Below, in pieces: positions 9,860 through 22,144 of a stretch of 64,000 bases of DNA. Origin of the DNA: Micromussa lordhowensis (taxonomy: Eukaryota > Cnidaria > Anthozoa > Scleractinia > Lobophylliidae); contig OZ026599.1 in NCBI GenBank assembly GCA_964020085.1, positions 29,729,033 through 29,793,032 on the forward strand, written 5' to 3'. The notes beneath the pieces are model-generated. The model did not search any database and was not told the origin of the DNA. It saw nothing but the letters and a program-made list of their open reading frames with translations. Made by a program: the position numbers and the translations under genes. Numbering within the stretch: position 1 is the first letter of the stretch; each line of letters begins with the position of its first letter.

Positions 9860-12800
9860 TGGCACTTTTAGGAAATGTTAGTTAGGACATGATGGCATTC
9901 GTGCCACGGTGTTTTTTCTGGCCTTCATTTTGCAGGAGTTTGACCTGCTCTCAACTTTGCAGAATTTCAGAAAACGCGCGCAAGGGGGTCCCCTTGGCAA
10001 ATTTGATATAGCTCGGCTCCACGGGCACTTTTAGAGGCGCGGTTTGCATCAAAATGTTGTGCTAGGTTGGCACTTGAAGGAAATCGTATTTAAGACATGA
10101 TGGCATTCGCGCCAGGGTGTTTTTCCTGGCCTTCTTTTTGCAGGAGTTTAACCTGCTCCCAACTTTGCAGAATTTCAGAAAAGGCGCGCTGGGGGTCCCC
10201 TTGGCAAATTTGACATAGCTCGGCTCCACGGGCACTTTTAGAGGCGCGGTTTGCAGCAAAATGTTGTGCTAGGTTGGCACTTTAAGAAAATTTTAGTTAG
10301 GACATGATGGCATTCGCGGCAAGGTGTTTTTTTTGGCCTTCTTTTTGCAGGAGTTTGACCTGCTCCTAACTTTGCAGAATTTCAGAAAACGCCCGCTGGG
10401 GGTCCCCTTGGCAAATTTGACATAGCTCGGCTCCACGGGCACTTTTAGAGGCGCGGTTTGCAGCAAAATGTTGTGCTAGATTGGCACTTCAAGGAAATTT
10501 TAGTTACGACATGATGGCATTTGCGCCAGGGTGTTTTTTGTGGCCTTCTTCTTGCAGGAGTTTGACTTGCTCCCAACTTTGCAGAATTTCAGAAAACGCG
10601 CGCTGGGGGTCCCCTTGGCAAATTTGACATAGCTCGGCTCCACGGGCACTTTTAGAGGTGCGGTTTGCAGCAAAATGTTGTGCTAGGTTGGCACTTGAAG
10701 GAAATGTTAGTTAGGACATGATGGCATTCGCGCCAGGGTGTTTTTTCCGGCCTTCTTTTTGCAGGAGTTTGACCTGCTCCCAACTTTGCAGAATTTCAGA
10801 AAACGCGCGCTGGGGGTCCCCTTGGCAAATTTGACATAGCTCGGCTCCACGGGCACTTTTAGAGGCGCGGTTTGCAGCAAAATGTTGTGCTAGGTTGGCA
10901 CTTCAAGTAAATCCTAGTTAGGACATGATGGCAGTCGCGCCAGGGTGTTTTTTCTGGCCTTCTTTTTGCAGGAGTTTGACCTGCTCCCAACTTTGCAAAA
11001 TTTCAGAAAACTCGCGCTGGGGGTCCCCTGCCTTGGCAAATTTGACATAGCTCGGCTCCATGGGCACTTTTAGAGGCGCGGTGTGCAGCAAAATGTTGTG
11101 CTAGGTTGGCACTTCAAGGAAATCCTAGTTAGGACATGATGGCATTCGCGCCAGGGTGTTTTTTCTGGCCTGCCTTTTGCAGGAGTTTGACCTGCTCCCA
11201 ACTTTGCAGAATTTCAGAGAACGCCCGCTGGGGGTCCCCTTCGCAAATTTGACATAGCTCGGCTCCACGGGCACTTTTAGAGGCGCGGTTTCCAGCAAAA
11301 TGTTGTGCTAGGTTGGCACTTTAAGTAAGTTGTAGTTAGGACATGATGGCATTCGCGCCAGGGTGTTTTTTCTGGCCTTCTTTTTGCAGGAGTTTGACCT
11401 GCTCCCAACTTTGCAGAATTTCAGAAAACGCGCGCTGGGGGTCCCCTGCCTTGGCAAATTTGACATAGCTCGGCTCCACGGGCACTTTTAGAGGCGCGGT
11501 TTGCAGAAAAATGTTGTGCTTGATTGGTACTTTAAGGAAATCTTAGTTAGGACATGATGGCATTTGCGCCAGGGTGTTTGCTCTGCCCTTGTTTTTGCAG
11601 GAGTTTGACCTGCTCCCAACTTTGCAGAATTTCAGAAAACGCGCGCTGGGGGTCCCCTTGGCAAATTTGACATAGCTCGGCTCCACGGGCACTTTTAGAG
11701 GCGCGGTTTGCAGCCAAATGTTGTGCTAGGTTGGCACTTGAAGGAAATTTTAGTTAGGACATGATGGCATTCGCGCCAGGGTGTTTTTTTTGGCCTTCTT
11801 TTTGCAGGAGTTTGACCTGCTCCCAACTTTGCAGAATTTCAGAAAACGCGCGCTGGGGGTCCCCTTGGCAAATTTGACATAGCTCGGCTCCACGGGCACT
11901 TTTAGAGGCGCGGTTTGCAGCAAAATGTTGTGCTAGGTTGGCACTTAAAGGAAATGTTAGTTACGACATGATGGCATTCGAGCCAGGGTGTTTTTCCTGG
12001 CTTTCTTTTTGCAGGAGTTTGACCTGCTCCCAACTTTGCAGAATTTGAGAAAACGCGCGCTGGGGGTCCCCTTGGCAAATTTGACATAGCTCGGCTCCAC
12101 GGGCACTTTTAGAGGCGCGGTTTGCAGCAAAATGTTGTGCTAGGTTGGCACTTTAAGGAAATCTTAGTTAAGACATGATGGCATTCGCGCCAGGGTGTTT
12201 TTTCTGGCCTTCTTTTTGCAGGAGTTTGACCTGCTCCCAACTTTGCAGAATTTCAGAAAACGCGCGCTGGGGGTCCCCTTGGCAAATTTGATATAGCTCG
12301 GCGCCACGGGCACTTTCAGAGGCGCGGTTTGCAGCAAAATGTTGTGCTAGGTTGGCACTTTAAGGAAATCCTAGTTAAGACATGATGGCATTCGCACCAG
12401 GGTGTTTTTTCTTGCCTTCTTTTTGCAGGAGTTCGACCTGCTCCCAACTTGGCAGAATTTCAGAAAACGCGCGCTTGGGATCCCCTTGGCAAATTTGACA
12501 TCGCTCGGCTCCACGGGCACTTTTAGAAGCGCGGTTTGCAGCAAAATGTTGTGCTAGGTTGGCACTTTAAGGAAATTTTAGTTAGGACATGATGGCATTC
12601 GCGCCAGGGTTTTTTTTCTGGCCTTCTTTTTGCAGGAGTTTGACCTGCTCCCAACTTTGCAGAATTTCAGAAAACGCGCGCTGGTGGTCCCCTTGGCAAA
12701 TTTGACATAGCTCGGCTCCACGGGCACTTTTAGAGGCGCGGTTTGCAGCAAAATGTTGTGCTAGGTTAGCACTTAAAGAAAATTGTAGTTAAAACATGAT

Positions 12801-13589
12801 GGCATTCGCGCCAGGTTGTTTTTTCTGGCCTTCTTTTTCCAGGAGTTTGACCTGCTCCCAACTTTGCAGAATTTCAGAAAACGCGCGCTGGGGGTCCCCT
12901 TGGCAAATTTGACATAGCTCGGCTCCACGGGCACTTTTAGAGGCGCGGTTTGCAGCAAAATGTTGTGCTAGGTTGGCACTTGAAGGAAATTGTAGTTATG
13001 ACATGATGGCATTTGCGCCAGGGTGTTTTTTCTTGCCTTCTTTTTGCAGGAGTTTGACCTGCTACCAACTTTGCAGAATTTCAGAAAACGCGCGCTGGGG
13101 GTCCCCTTGGCAAATTTGACATAGCTCGGCTCCACGGGCACTTTTAGAGGCGCGGTTTGCAGCAAAATTTTGTGCTAGGTTGGTACTTTAAGGAAATGTT
13201 AGTTAGGAGATGATCGCATTTGTGCCAGGGTATTTTTTCTGGCCTTCTTTTTGCAGGAGTTTGACCTGCTCCCAACTTTGCAGAATTTCAGAAAACGCGC
13301 GCTGGAGGTCCCCTTGGCAAATTTGACATAGCTCGGCTCCACGGGCACTTTTAGAGGCGCGGTTTGCAGCAAAATGTTGTGCTAGGTTGGCACTTGAAGG
13401 AAATTCAAGTTAGGACATGATGGCATTCGCGCCAGGGTGTTTTTTTTGGCCTTCTTTTTGCAGGAGTTTGACCTGCTCCCAACTTTGCAGAATTTCAGAA
13501 AACGCGCGCTGGGGGTCCCCTTTGGCAAATTTGACATAGCTCGGCTCCACGGGCACTTTTAGAGGCGCGGTTTGCAGCAAAATGTTGTG
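9860..13589 (+). repeat. Divergent monomer zone without verified HOR
   Basis: About eighteen units with mixed variants and no longer period that I could confirm. Two units share the 4-bp CTGC-type insertion also seen at 6.05 kb (11024-11034 and 11442-11452). GCGCGCAAGGGGG recurs near 9977-9989, as at 6.46 kb. Other private changes are TTTCCAGCAAAATG near 11289, AACTTGGCAG near 12447 and a TTTTTCCAGG tail near 12834-12843. No other sequence class is present. Confidence 0.8.
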
Positions 13590-14750
13590 CTAGGTTGGCA
13601 CTTGAAGGAAATTGTAGTTAAGACATGATGGCATTCGCGCCAGGCTGTTTATTCTGGCCTTCTTTTTGCAGGAGTTTGACCTGCTCCCAACTTTGCAGAA
13701 ATTCAGAAAACGCGCGCTGAGGGTCCCCTTGGCAAATTTGACATAGCTCGGCTCCACGGGCACTTTTAGAGGCGCGGTTTGCAGCAAAATGTTGTGCTAG
13801 GTCGGCACTTCAAGGAAGTGCTAGTTAGGACATGATGGGATTCGCGCCAGGGTGTTTTTTCTGGCCTTCTTTTTGCAGGAGTTTGACCTGCTCCCAACTT
13901 TGCAGAATTTCAGAAAACGCGCGCTGGGGGTCCCCTTGGCAAATTTGACATAGCTCGGCTCCACGGGCACTTTTAGAGGCGCGGTTTGCAGCAAAATGTT
14001 GTGCTAGGTTGGCACTTGAAGGAAATTGTAGTTACGACATGATGGCATTCGCGCCAGGGTGTTTTTTTTGGCCTTCTTTTTGCAGGAGTTTGACCTGCTC
14101 CCAACTTGCAGCAAAATGTTGTGCTAGGTTGGTACTTTAAGGAAATGTTAGTTAGGAGATGATGGCATTTGCGCCAGGGTATTTTTTCTGGCCTTCTTTT
14201 TGCAGGAGTTTGACCTGCTCCCAACTTTGCAGAATTTCAGAAAACGCGCGCTGGAGGTCCCCTTGGCAAATTTGACATAGCTCGGCTCCACGGGCACTTT
14301 TAGAGGCGCGGTTTGCAGCAAAATGTTGTGCTAGGTTGGCACTTCAAGGAAATCCTAGCTAGGACATGATGGCATTCGCGCCAGGGTGTTTTTTTCTGGC
14401 CTTCTTTTTGCAGGAGTTTGACCTGCTCCCAACTTTGCAGAATTTCAGAAAACGCGCGCTGGGGGTCCCCTTGGCAAATTTGACATAGCTCGGCTCCACG
14501 GGCACTTTTAGAGGCGCGGTTTGCAGCAAAATGTTGTGCTAGGTTGGCACTTGACGGAAATTGTAGTTAAGACATGATGGCATTTGCGCCAGGGTATTTT
14601 TTCTGGCCTTCTTTTTGCAGGAGTTTGACCTGCTCCCAACTTTGCAGAATTTCAGAAAACGCGCGCTGGAGGTCCCCTTGGCAAATTTGACATAGCTCGG
14701 CTCCACGGGCACTTTTAGAGGCGCGGTTTGCAGCAAAATGTTGTGCTAGG
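13590..14750 (+). repeat. Single-copy relative of the 862-bp block
   Basis: Homologous to 17.02-18.2 kb at +3437 and, from about 14.3 kb, to 18.6-19.0 kb at +4299. Order: GGCTGTTTATTCTGG monomer, TAGGTCGGCAC monomer, truncated 120-bp unit, GAGATGATGGCATTTG monomer with CTGGAGGTCC, ATCCTAGCTAGG monomer, and CTTGACGGAAATTG monomer. Here the ATCCTAGCTAGG monomer is full length and the block occurs once, so this is the likely pre-duplication arrangement. It differs from the later copies at a few bases (CAGAAATTCAG and CTGAGGGTCC near 13700-13725). Confidence 0.85.
13998..14117 (+). repeat. Truncated 120-bp satellite unit (87-bp deletion)
   Basis: Measured between successive GTTGTG landmarks, this unit is 120 bp instead of 207. 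At 14102-14115 CCCAAC is joined directly to TTGCAGCAAAATG, removing consensus positions from about 27 to 113. Both edges lie in copies of the heptamer TTTGCAG. One T of the heptamer is missing at the join, which is a useful marker of shared descent. Confidence 0.95.
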
Positions 14751-15154
14751 TTGGCACTTTAAGGAAATTTTAGTTAGGACATGATGGCATTCGCGCCAGG
14801 GTGTTTCTTCTGGCCTTCTTTTTGCAGGAGTTTGACCTGCTCCCAACTTTGCAGAATTTCAGAAAACGCGCGCTGGGGGTCCCCTTTGCAAATTTGACAT
14901 AGCTCGGCTCTACGGGCACTTTTAGAGGCGCGGTTTGCAGCAAAATGTTGTGCTAGGTTGGCACTTTAAGGAAATTGTAGTTAAGACATGATGGCATTCG
15001 CGCCAGGGTGTTTTTTGTTTGGACTTCTTTTTGCAGGAGTTTGACCTGCTCCCAACTTTGCAGAATTTCAGAAAACGCGCGCTGGGGGTCCCCTTGGCAA
15101 ATTTGACATAGCTCGGCTCCACGGGCACTTTTAGAGGCGCGGTTTGCAGCAAAA

Positions 15155-15361
15155 TGTTGTGCTAGGTTGGCACTTTAAGGAATTTGTAGTTAGGACATAA
15201 TGGCATTCGCGCCAGGGTGTTTTTTCTGGCCTTCTTTTTGCAGGAGTTTGACCTGCTCCCAATTTTGCAGAATTTCAGAAAACGCGCGCTGGGGGTCTCC
15301 TTGGCAAATTTGACATAGCTCGGCTCCACGGGCACTTTTAGACGCGCGGTTTGCAGCAAAA
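15155..15361 (+). repeat. Adjacent duplicated monomer, copy 1
   Basis: This monomer and the next share a set of rare variants exactly 207 bp apart: GGAATTTGTAG, GACATAATGG (15194 and 15401), CCCAATTTTGCAG, GGGGGTCTCC, TTTTAGACGCGCGG and TGTTGTGGTAGG. It is the simplest example in the window of a one-monomer tandem duplication. Confidence 0.9.
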
Positions 15362-15568
15362 TGTTGTGGTAGGATGGCACTTTAAGGAATTTGTAGTTAG
15401 GACATAATGGCATTCGCGCCAGGGTGTTTTTTCTGGCCTTCTTTTTGCAGGAGTTTGACCTGCTCCCAATTTTGCAGAATTTCAGAAAACGCGCGCTGGG
15501 GGTCTCCTTGGCAAATTTGACATAGCTCGGCTCCACGGGCACTTTTAGACGCGCGGTTTGCAGCAAAA
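15362..15568 (+). repeat. Adjacent duplicated monomer, copy 2
   Basis: Repeats all variants of 15155-15361. The GTGGTAGG junction variant removes the TAG that otherwise closes one minus-strand frame, so an open frame runs through two units (15162-15566). I regard that frame as non-coding. Confidence 0.9.
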
Positions 15569-16559
15569 TGTTGTGGTAGGTTGGCGCTTTAAGGAAATTC
15601 TAGTTAAGACATGATGGCATTCACGCCAGGGTGCTTTTTCTGGCCTTCTTTTTGCAGGTGTTTGATTTGCTCCCAACTTTGCAGAATTTCAGAAAACGCG
15701 CGCTGGGGGTCCCCTTGGCAAATTTGACATAGCTCGGCTTCACGGACTTTTTAAGAGGCGCGGTTTGCAGCAAAATGTTGTGCTAGGTTGGCACTTGAAG
15801 GAAATCTTAGTTACGACATGATGGCATTCGCGCCAGGGTGTTTTTTCTGGCCTTCTTTTTGCAGGAGTTTGACCTGCTCCCAACTTTGCAGAATTTCAGA
15901 AAACGCGCGCTGGGGGTCCCCTTGGCAAATTTGACATAGCTCGGCTCCACGGGCACTTTTAGAGGCGCGGTTTGCAGCAAAATGTTGTGCTAGGTTGGCA
16001 CTTTAAGCAAGTCCAAGTTAGGACATGATGGCATTCGCGCCAGGGTGTTTTTTGTGGCCTTCTTTTTGCAGGAGTTTGACCTGCTCCCAACTTTGCAGAA
16101 TTTCAGAAAACGCGCGCTGGGGGTCCCCTTGGCAAATTTGACATAGCTCGGCTCCACGGGCACTTTTAGAGGCGCGGTTTGCAGCAAAATGTTGTGCTAG
16201 GTTGGCACTTGAAGGAAATATTAGTTAGGACATGATGGCATTCGCGCCAGGGTGCTTTTTCTGGCCTTCTTTTTGCAGGAGTTTGACCTGCTCCCAACTT
16301 TGCAGAATTTCAGAAAACGCGCGCTGGGGGTCCCCTTGGCAAATTTGACATAGCTCGGCTCCACGGGCACTTTTAGAGGCGCGGTTTGCAGCAAAATGTT
16401 GTGCTAGGTTGGCGCTTTGAGGAAATTTTAGTTAGGACATGATGGCATTCGCGCCAGGGTGTTTTTTCTGGCCTTCTTTTTGCAGGAGTTTGACCTGCTC
16501 CCAACTTTGCAGAATTTGAGAAAACGCGCGCTGGGGGTCCCCTTGGCAAATTTGACATA
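15569..16559 (+). repeat. Intermediate monomers upstream of the 4.7-kb duplication
   Basis: Five units. The first (GGCGCTTTAAGGAAATTC with GTGCTTTTTCTGG) resembles units at 19.25 and 23.97 kb. The second carries CGGACTTTTTAAGAGG near 15744-15758, resembling CGGGCTTTTTAAGAGG at 19.83 and 24.54 kb. These link this stretch with the tail of the 4.7-kb block. No other sequence class is present. Confidence 0.75.
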
Positions 16560-17434
16560 GCTCGGCTCCACGGGCACTTTTAGAGGCGCGGTTTGCAGCA
16601 AAATGTTGTGCTAGGTTGGCACTTGACGGAAATGGTAGTTAGGACATGATGGCATTCGCGCCAGGGTGCTTTTTCTGGCCTTCTTTTTGCAGGAGTTTGA
16701 CCTGCTCTCAACTTTGCAGAATTTCAGAAAACGCGCGCTGGGGGTCCCCTTGGCAAATTTGACATAGCTCGGCTCCACGGGCACTTTTAGAGGCGCGGTT
16801 TGCAACAAAATGTTGTGCTAGGTTGGCACTTCAAGCAAGTCCTAGTTAGGACATGATGGAATTCGCGCCAGGGTGTTTTTTGTTTGGCCTTCTTTTTGCA
16901 GGAGTTTGACCTGCTCCCAACTTTGCAGAATTTCAGAAAACGCGCGCTGGGGGTCCCCTTGGCAAATTTGACATAGCTCGGCTCCACGGGCACTTTTAGA
17001 GGCGCGGTTTGCAGCAAAATGTTGTGCTAGGTTGGCACTTGAAGGAAATTGTAGTTAAGACATGATGGCATTCGCGCCAGGCTGTTTATTCTGGCCTTCT
17101 TTTTGCAGGAGTTTGACCTGCTCCCAACTTTGCAGAATTTCAGAAAACGCGCGCTGGGGGTCCCCTTGGCAAATTTGACATAGCTCGGCTCCACGGGCAC
17201 TTTTAGAGGCGCGGTTTGCAGCAAAATGTTGTGCTAGGTCGGCACTTCAAGGAAGTGCTAGTTAGGACATGATGGGATTCGCGCCAGGGTGTTTTTTCTG
17301 GCCTTCTTTTTGCAGGAGTTTGACCTGCTCCCAACTTTGCAGAATTTCAGAAAACGCGCGCTGGGGGTCCCCTTGGCAAATTTGACATAGCTCGGCTCCA
17401 CGGGCACTTTTAGAGGCGCGGTTTGCAGCAAAAT

Positions 17435-17554
17435 GTTGTGCTAGGTTGGCACTTGAAGGAAATTGTAGTTACGACATGATGGCATTCGCGCCAGGGTGTT
17501 TTTTCTGGCCTTCTTTTTGCAGGAGTTTGACCTGCTCCCAACTTGCAGCAAAAT
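17435..17554 (+). repeat. Truncated 120-bp unit in block A1
   Basis: Same CCCAAC-TTGCAGCAAAATG join as at 14.1 kb, with the same flanking monomer types (TAGGTCGGCAC unit before, GAGATGATGG unit after). It descends from the same event by block copying. Confidence 0.95.
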
Positions 17555-17761
17555 GTTGTGCTAGGTTGGTACTTTAAGGAAATGTTAGTTAGGAGATGAT
17601 GGCATTTGCGCCAGGGTATTTTTTCTGGCCTTCTTTTTGCAGGAGTTTGACCTGCTCCCAACTTTGCAGAATTTCAGAAAACGCGCGCTAGAGGTCCCCT
17701 TGGCAAATTTGACATAGCTCGGCTCCACGGGCACTTTTAGAGGCGCGGTTTGCAGCAAAAT

Positions 17762-17882
17762 GTTGTGCTAGGTTGGCACTTCAAGGAAATCCTAGCTAGG
17801 ACATGATGGCATTCGCGCCAGGGTGTTTTTTTCTGGCCTACTTTTTGCAGGAGTTTGACCTGCTCCCAACTTGCAGCAAAAT
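17762..17882 (+). repeat. Truncated 121-bp unit at the 862-bp junction (A1/B1)
   Basis: Left part is the ATCCTAGCTAGG monomer with GGCCTACTTTTTGC and one extra T in the T run. At 17866-17879 it switches through CCCAACTTGCAGCAAAATG into the first monomer of the next 862-bp copy. Same base-level join as the other truncated units but in a different monomer type. Confidence 0.93.
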
Positions 17883-18744
17883 GTTGTGCTAGGTTGGCAC
17901 TTGAAGGAAATTGTAGTTAAGACATGATGGCATTCGCGCCAGGCTGTTTATTCTGGCCTTCTTTTTGCAGGAGTTTGACCTGCTCCCAACTTTGCAGAAT
18001 TTCAGAAAACGCGCGCTGGGGGTCCCCTTGGCAAATTTGACATAGCTCGGCTCCACGGGCACTTTTAGAGGCGCGGTTTGCAGCAAAATGTTGTGCTAGG
18101 TCGGCACTTCAAGGAAGTGCTAGTTAGGACATGATGGGATTCGCGCCAGGGTGTTTTTTCTGGCCTTCTTTTTGCAGGAGTTTGACCTGCTCCCAACTTT
18201 GCAGAATTTCAGAAAACGCGCGCTGGGGGTCCCCTTGGCAAATTTGACATAGCTCGGCTCCACGGGCACTTTTAGAGGCGCGGTTTGCAGCAAAATGTTG
18301 TGCTAGGTTGGCACTTGAAGGAAATTGTAGTTACGACATGATGGCATTCGCGCCAGGGTGTTTTTTCTGGCCTTCTTTTTGCAGGAGTTTGACCTGCTCC
18401 CAACTTGCAGCAAAATGTTGTGCTAGGTTGGTACTTTAAGGAAATGTTAGTTAGGAGATGATGGCATTTGCGCCAGGGTATTTTTTCTGGCCTTCTTTTT
18501 GCAGGAGTTTGACCTGCTCCCAACTTTGCAGAATTTCAGAAAACGCGCGCTGGAGGTCCCCTTGGCAAATTTGACATAGCTCGGCTCCACGGGCACTTTT
18601 AGAGGCGCGGTTTGCAGCAAAATGTTGTGCTAGGTTGGCACTTCAAGGAAATCCTAGCTAGGACATGATGGCATTCGCGCCAGGGTGTTTTTTTCTGGCC
18701 TACTTTTTGCAGGAGTTTGACCTGCTCCCAACTTTGCAGAATTT
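17883..18744 (+). repeat. 862-bp five-unit block, copy B1
   Basis: Repeats A1 at +862 with the same truncated third unit (18297-18416). Its fifth monomer continues full length (to 18831, 208 bp) into the CTTGACGGAAATTG unit, exactly as at 14.4 kb. B1 thus keeps the ancestral right flank and A1 has the new junction. Confidence 0.93.
18297..18416 (+). repeat. Truncated 120-bp unit in block B1
   Basis: Copy of the 17435-17554 unit at +862, with the same CCCAAC-TTGCAG join at about 18401-18410. Confidence 0.95.
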
Positions 18745-21700
18745 CAGAAAACGCGCGCTGGGGGTCCCCTTGGCAAATTTGACATAGCTCGGCTCCACGG
18801 GCACTTTTAGAGGCGCGGTTTGCAGCAAAATGTTGTGCTAGGTTGGCACTTGACGGAAATTGTAGTTAAGACATGATGGCATTTGCGCCAGGGTATTTTT
18901 TCTGGCCTTCTTTTTGCAGGAGTTTGACCTGCTCCCAACTTTGCAGAATTTCAGAAAACGCGCGCTGGAGGTCCCCTTGGCAAATTTGACATAGCTCGGC
19001 TCCACGGGCACTTTTAGAGGCGCGTTTTGCAGCAAAATGTTGTGCTAGGTTGGCACTTCAAGCAAATCCTAGTTAGGACATGATGGCATTCGCGCCAGGG
19101 TATTTTTTCTGGCCTTCTTTTTGCAGGAGTTTGACCTGCTCCCAATTTTGCAGAATTTCGGAAAACGCGCGCTGGGGGTCTCCTTGGAAACTTTGACATA
19201 GCTCGGCTCCACGGGCACTTTCAGAGGCGCGGTTTGCAGCAAAATGTTGTGGTAGGTTGGCGCTTTAAGGAAATTCTAGTTAAGACATGATGGCATTCGC
19301 GCCAGGGTGCTTTTTCTTGCCTTCTTTTTGCAGAAGTTTGACCTGCTCCCAACTTTGCAGAATTTCAGAAAACGCGCGCTGGGGGTCCCCTTGGCAAATT
19401 TGACATAGCTCGGCTCCACGGGCACTTTTAGAGGCGCGGTTTGCAGCAAAATGTTGTGGTAGGTTGGCGCTTTAAGGAAATTTTAGTTAGGATCTGATGG
19501 CATTCGCGCCAGGGTGTTTTTTTTGGCCTTCTTTTTGCAGGTGTTTGATTTGCTCCCAACTTTGCAGAATTTCAGAAAACGCGCGCTAAGGGTCCTCTTG
19601 GCAAATTTGACATAGCTCGGCTTCACGGGCACTTTTAGAGGCGCGGTTTGCAGCAAAATGTTGTGCTAGGTTGGCACTTTAAGGAAATTTTATTTAAAAC
19701 ATGATGGCATTCGCGCAGGGTGTTTTTTTTGGCCTTCTTTTTGCAGGAGTTTGACCTGCTCCCAACTTTGCAGAATTTCAGGAAACGCGCGCTGGGGGTC
19801 CCCTTGGCAAATTTGACATAGCTCGGCTCCACGGGCTTTTTAAGAGGCGCGGTTTGCAGCAAAATGTTGTGCTAGGTTGGCACTTAAAGGAAATCCTAGT
19901 AACGACATGATGGCATTCGCGCCAGGGTGTTTTTCCTGGCCTTCTTTTTGCAGGAGTTTGACCTGCTCCTAACTTTGCAGAATTTCAGAAAACGCGCGCT
20001 GGGGGTCCCCTTGGCAAATTTGACATAGCTCGGCTCCACGGGCACTTTTAGAGGCGCGGTTTGCAGCAAAATGTTGTGCTAGGTTGGCACTTGAAGAAAG
20101 TTCTAGTTAGGACATGATGGCATTCGCGCCAGGGTGTTTTTTCTGGCCTTCTTTTTGCAGGAGTTTGACCTGCTCCCAACTTTGCAGAATTTCAGAAAAC
20201 GCGCGCTGGGGGTCCCCTTGGCAAATTTGACATAGCTCGGCTCCACGGGCACTTTTAGAGGCGCGGTTTGCAGCAAAATGTTGTGCTAGGTTGGGACTTG
20301 AAGGAAATCTTAGTTAGGACATGATGGCATTCGCGCCAGGGTGCTTTTTCTGGCCTTCTTTTTGCAGGAGTTTGACCTGCTCCCAACTTTGCAGAATTTC
20401 AGAAAACGCGCGCTGGGGGTCCCCTTGGCAAATTTGACATAGCTCGGCTCCACGGGCACTTTTAGAGGCGCGGTTTGCAGCAAAATGTTGTGCTAGGTTG
20501 GCACTTTAAGGAAATCCTAGTTAAGACATGATGGCATTCGCGCCAGGGTGTTTTTTCTGGCCTTCTTTTTGCAGGAGTTTGACCTGCTCCCAACTTTGCA
20601 GAATTTCAGAAAACGCGCGCTGGGGGTCCCCTTGGCAAATTTGACATAGCTCGGCTCCACGGGCACTTTTAGAGGCGCGGTTTGCAACAAAATGTTGTGC
20701 TAGGTTGGCACTTCAAGCAAGTCCTAGTTAGGACATGATGGGATTCGCGCCAGGGTGTTTTTTCTGGCCTTCTTTTTGCAGGAGTTTGACCTGCTCCCAA
20801 CTTTGCAGAATTTCAGAAAACGCGCGCTGGGGGTCCCCTTGGCAAATTTGACATAGCTCGGCTCCACGGGCACTTTTAGAGGCGCGGTTTGCAGCAAAAT
20901 GTTGTGCTAGGTTGGCACTTCAAGAAAGTCCTAGTTAGGACATGATGGCATTCGCGCCAGGTTGCTTTTTCTGGCCTTCTTTTTGCAGGAGTTTGACCTG
21001 CTCCCAACTTTGCAGAATTTCAGAAAACGCGCGCTGGGGGTCCCCTTGGCAAATTTAAAATAGCTCGGCTCCACGGCCACTTTTAGAGGCGCGGTTTACA
21101 GCAAAATGTTGTGCTAAGTTGGTGCTTTAAGGAAATTTTAGTTACGACATGATGGCATTCGCGCCACTGTGTTTTTTCTGGCCTTCTTTTTGCAGGAGTT
21201 TGACCTGCTCCCAACTTTGCAGAATTTCAGAAAACGCGCGCTGGGGGTCTCCTTGGCAAATTTGACATAGCTCGGCTCCACGGGCACTTTTAGAGGCGCG
21301 GTTTGCAGCAAAATGTTGTGCTAGGTTGGCACTTGACGGAAATGGTAGTTAGGACATGATGGCATTCGCGCCAGGGTGCTTTTTCTGGCCTTCTTTTTGC
21401 AGGAGTTTGACCTGCTCTCAACTTTGCAGAATTTCAGAAAACGCGCGCTGGGGGTCCCCTTGGCAAATTTGACATAGCTCGGCTCCACGGGCACTTTTAG
21501 AGGCGCGGTTTGCAACAAAATGTTGTGCTAGGTTGGCACTTCAAGCAAGTCCTAGTTAGGACATGATGGAATTCGCGCCAGGGTGTTTTTTGTTTGGCCT
21601 TCTTTTTGCAGGAGTTTGACCTGCTCCCAACTTTGCAGAATTTCAGAAAACGCGCGCTGGGGGTCCCCTTGGCAAATTTGACATAGCTCGGCTCCACGGG

Positions 21701-22144
21701 CACTTTTAGAGGCGCGGTTTGCAGCAAAATGTTGTGCTAGGTTGGCACTTGAAGGAAATTGTAGTTAAGACATGATGGCATTCGCGCCAGGCTGTTTATT
21801 CTGGCCTTCTTTTTGCAGGAGTTTGACCTGCTCCCAACTTTGCAGAATTTCAGAAAACGCGCGCTGGGGGTCCCCTTGGCAAATTTGACATAGCTCGGCT
21901 CCACGGGCACTTTTAGAGGCGCGGTTTGCAGCAAAATGTTGTGCTAGGTCGGCACTTCAAGGAAGTGCTAGTTAGGACATGATGGGATTCGCGCCAGGGT
22001 GTTTTTTCTGGCCTTCTTTTTGCAGGAGTTTGACCTGCTCCCAACTTTGCAGAATTTCAGAAAACGCGCGCTGGGGGTCCCCTTGGCAAATTTGACATAG
22101 CTCGGCTCCACGGGCACTTTTAGAGGCGCGGTTTGCAGCAAAAT

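Larger units (their letters stand above)
17021..17882 (+). repeat. 862-bp five-unit block, copy A1
   Basis: Unit lengths measured at GTTGTG are 207, 207, 120, 207 and 121, giving 862. It is followed directly by copy B1. The last unit is truncated only in this copy: in B1 and at 14.4 kb the matching unit is full length. The truncation is therefore the junction of the 862-bp tandem duplication itself. Confidence 0.93.
16560..21269 (+). repeat. 4,710-bp segmental tandem duplication, copy 1
   Basis: A block of 24 units (21 of about 207 bp, three of about 120 bp; 21 x 207 + 3 x 120 + 3 = 4710) recurs directly downstream at +4710. Long-range markers: CTTGACGGAAATGG (16621), TTTTTTGTTTGG (16876; 3-bp insertion), GGCTGTTTATTCTGG (17080), truncated units at 17.5, 17.9 and 18.4 kb, GGCGCGTTTTGC (19019), TTCGGAAAACG (19158), GATCTGATGG (19491), CGGGCTTTTTAAGAGG (19833) and GGTTTGCAACAAAATG (20679). 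The left edge is between about 16518 and 16611. Confidence 0.95.
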
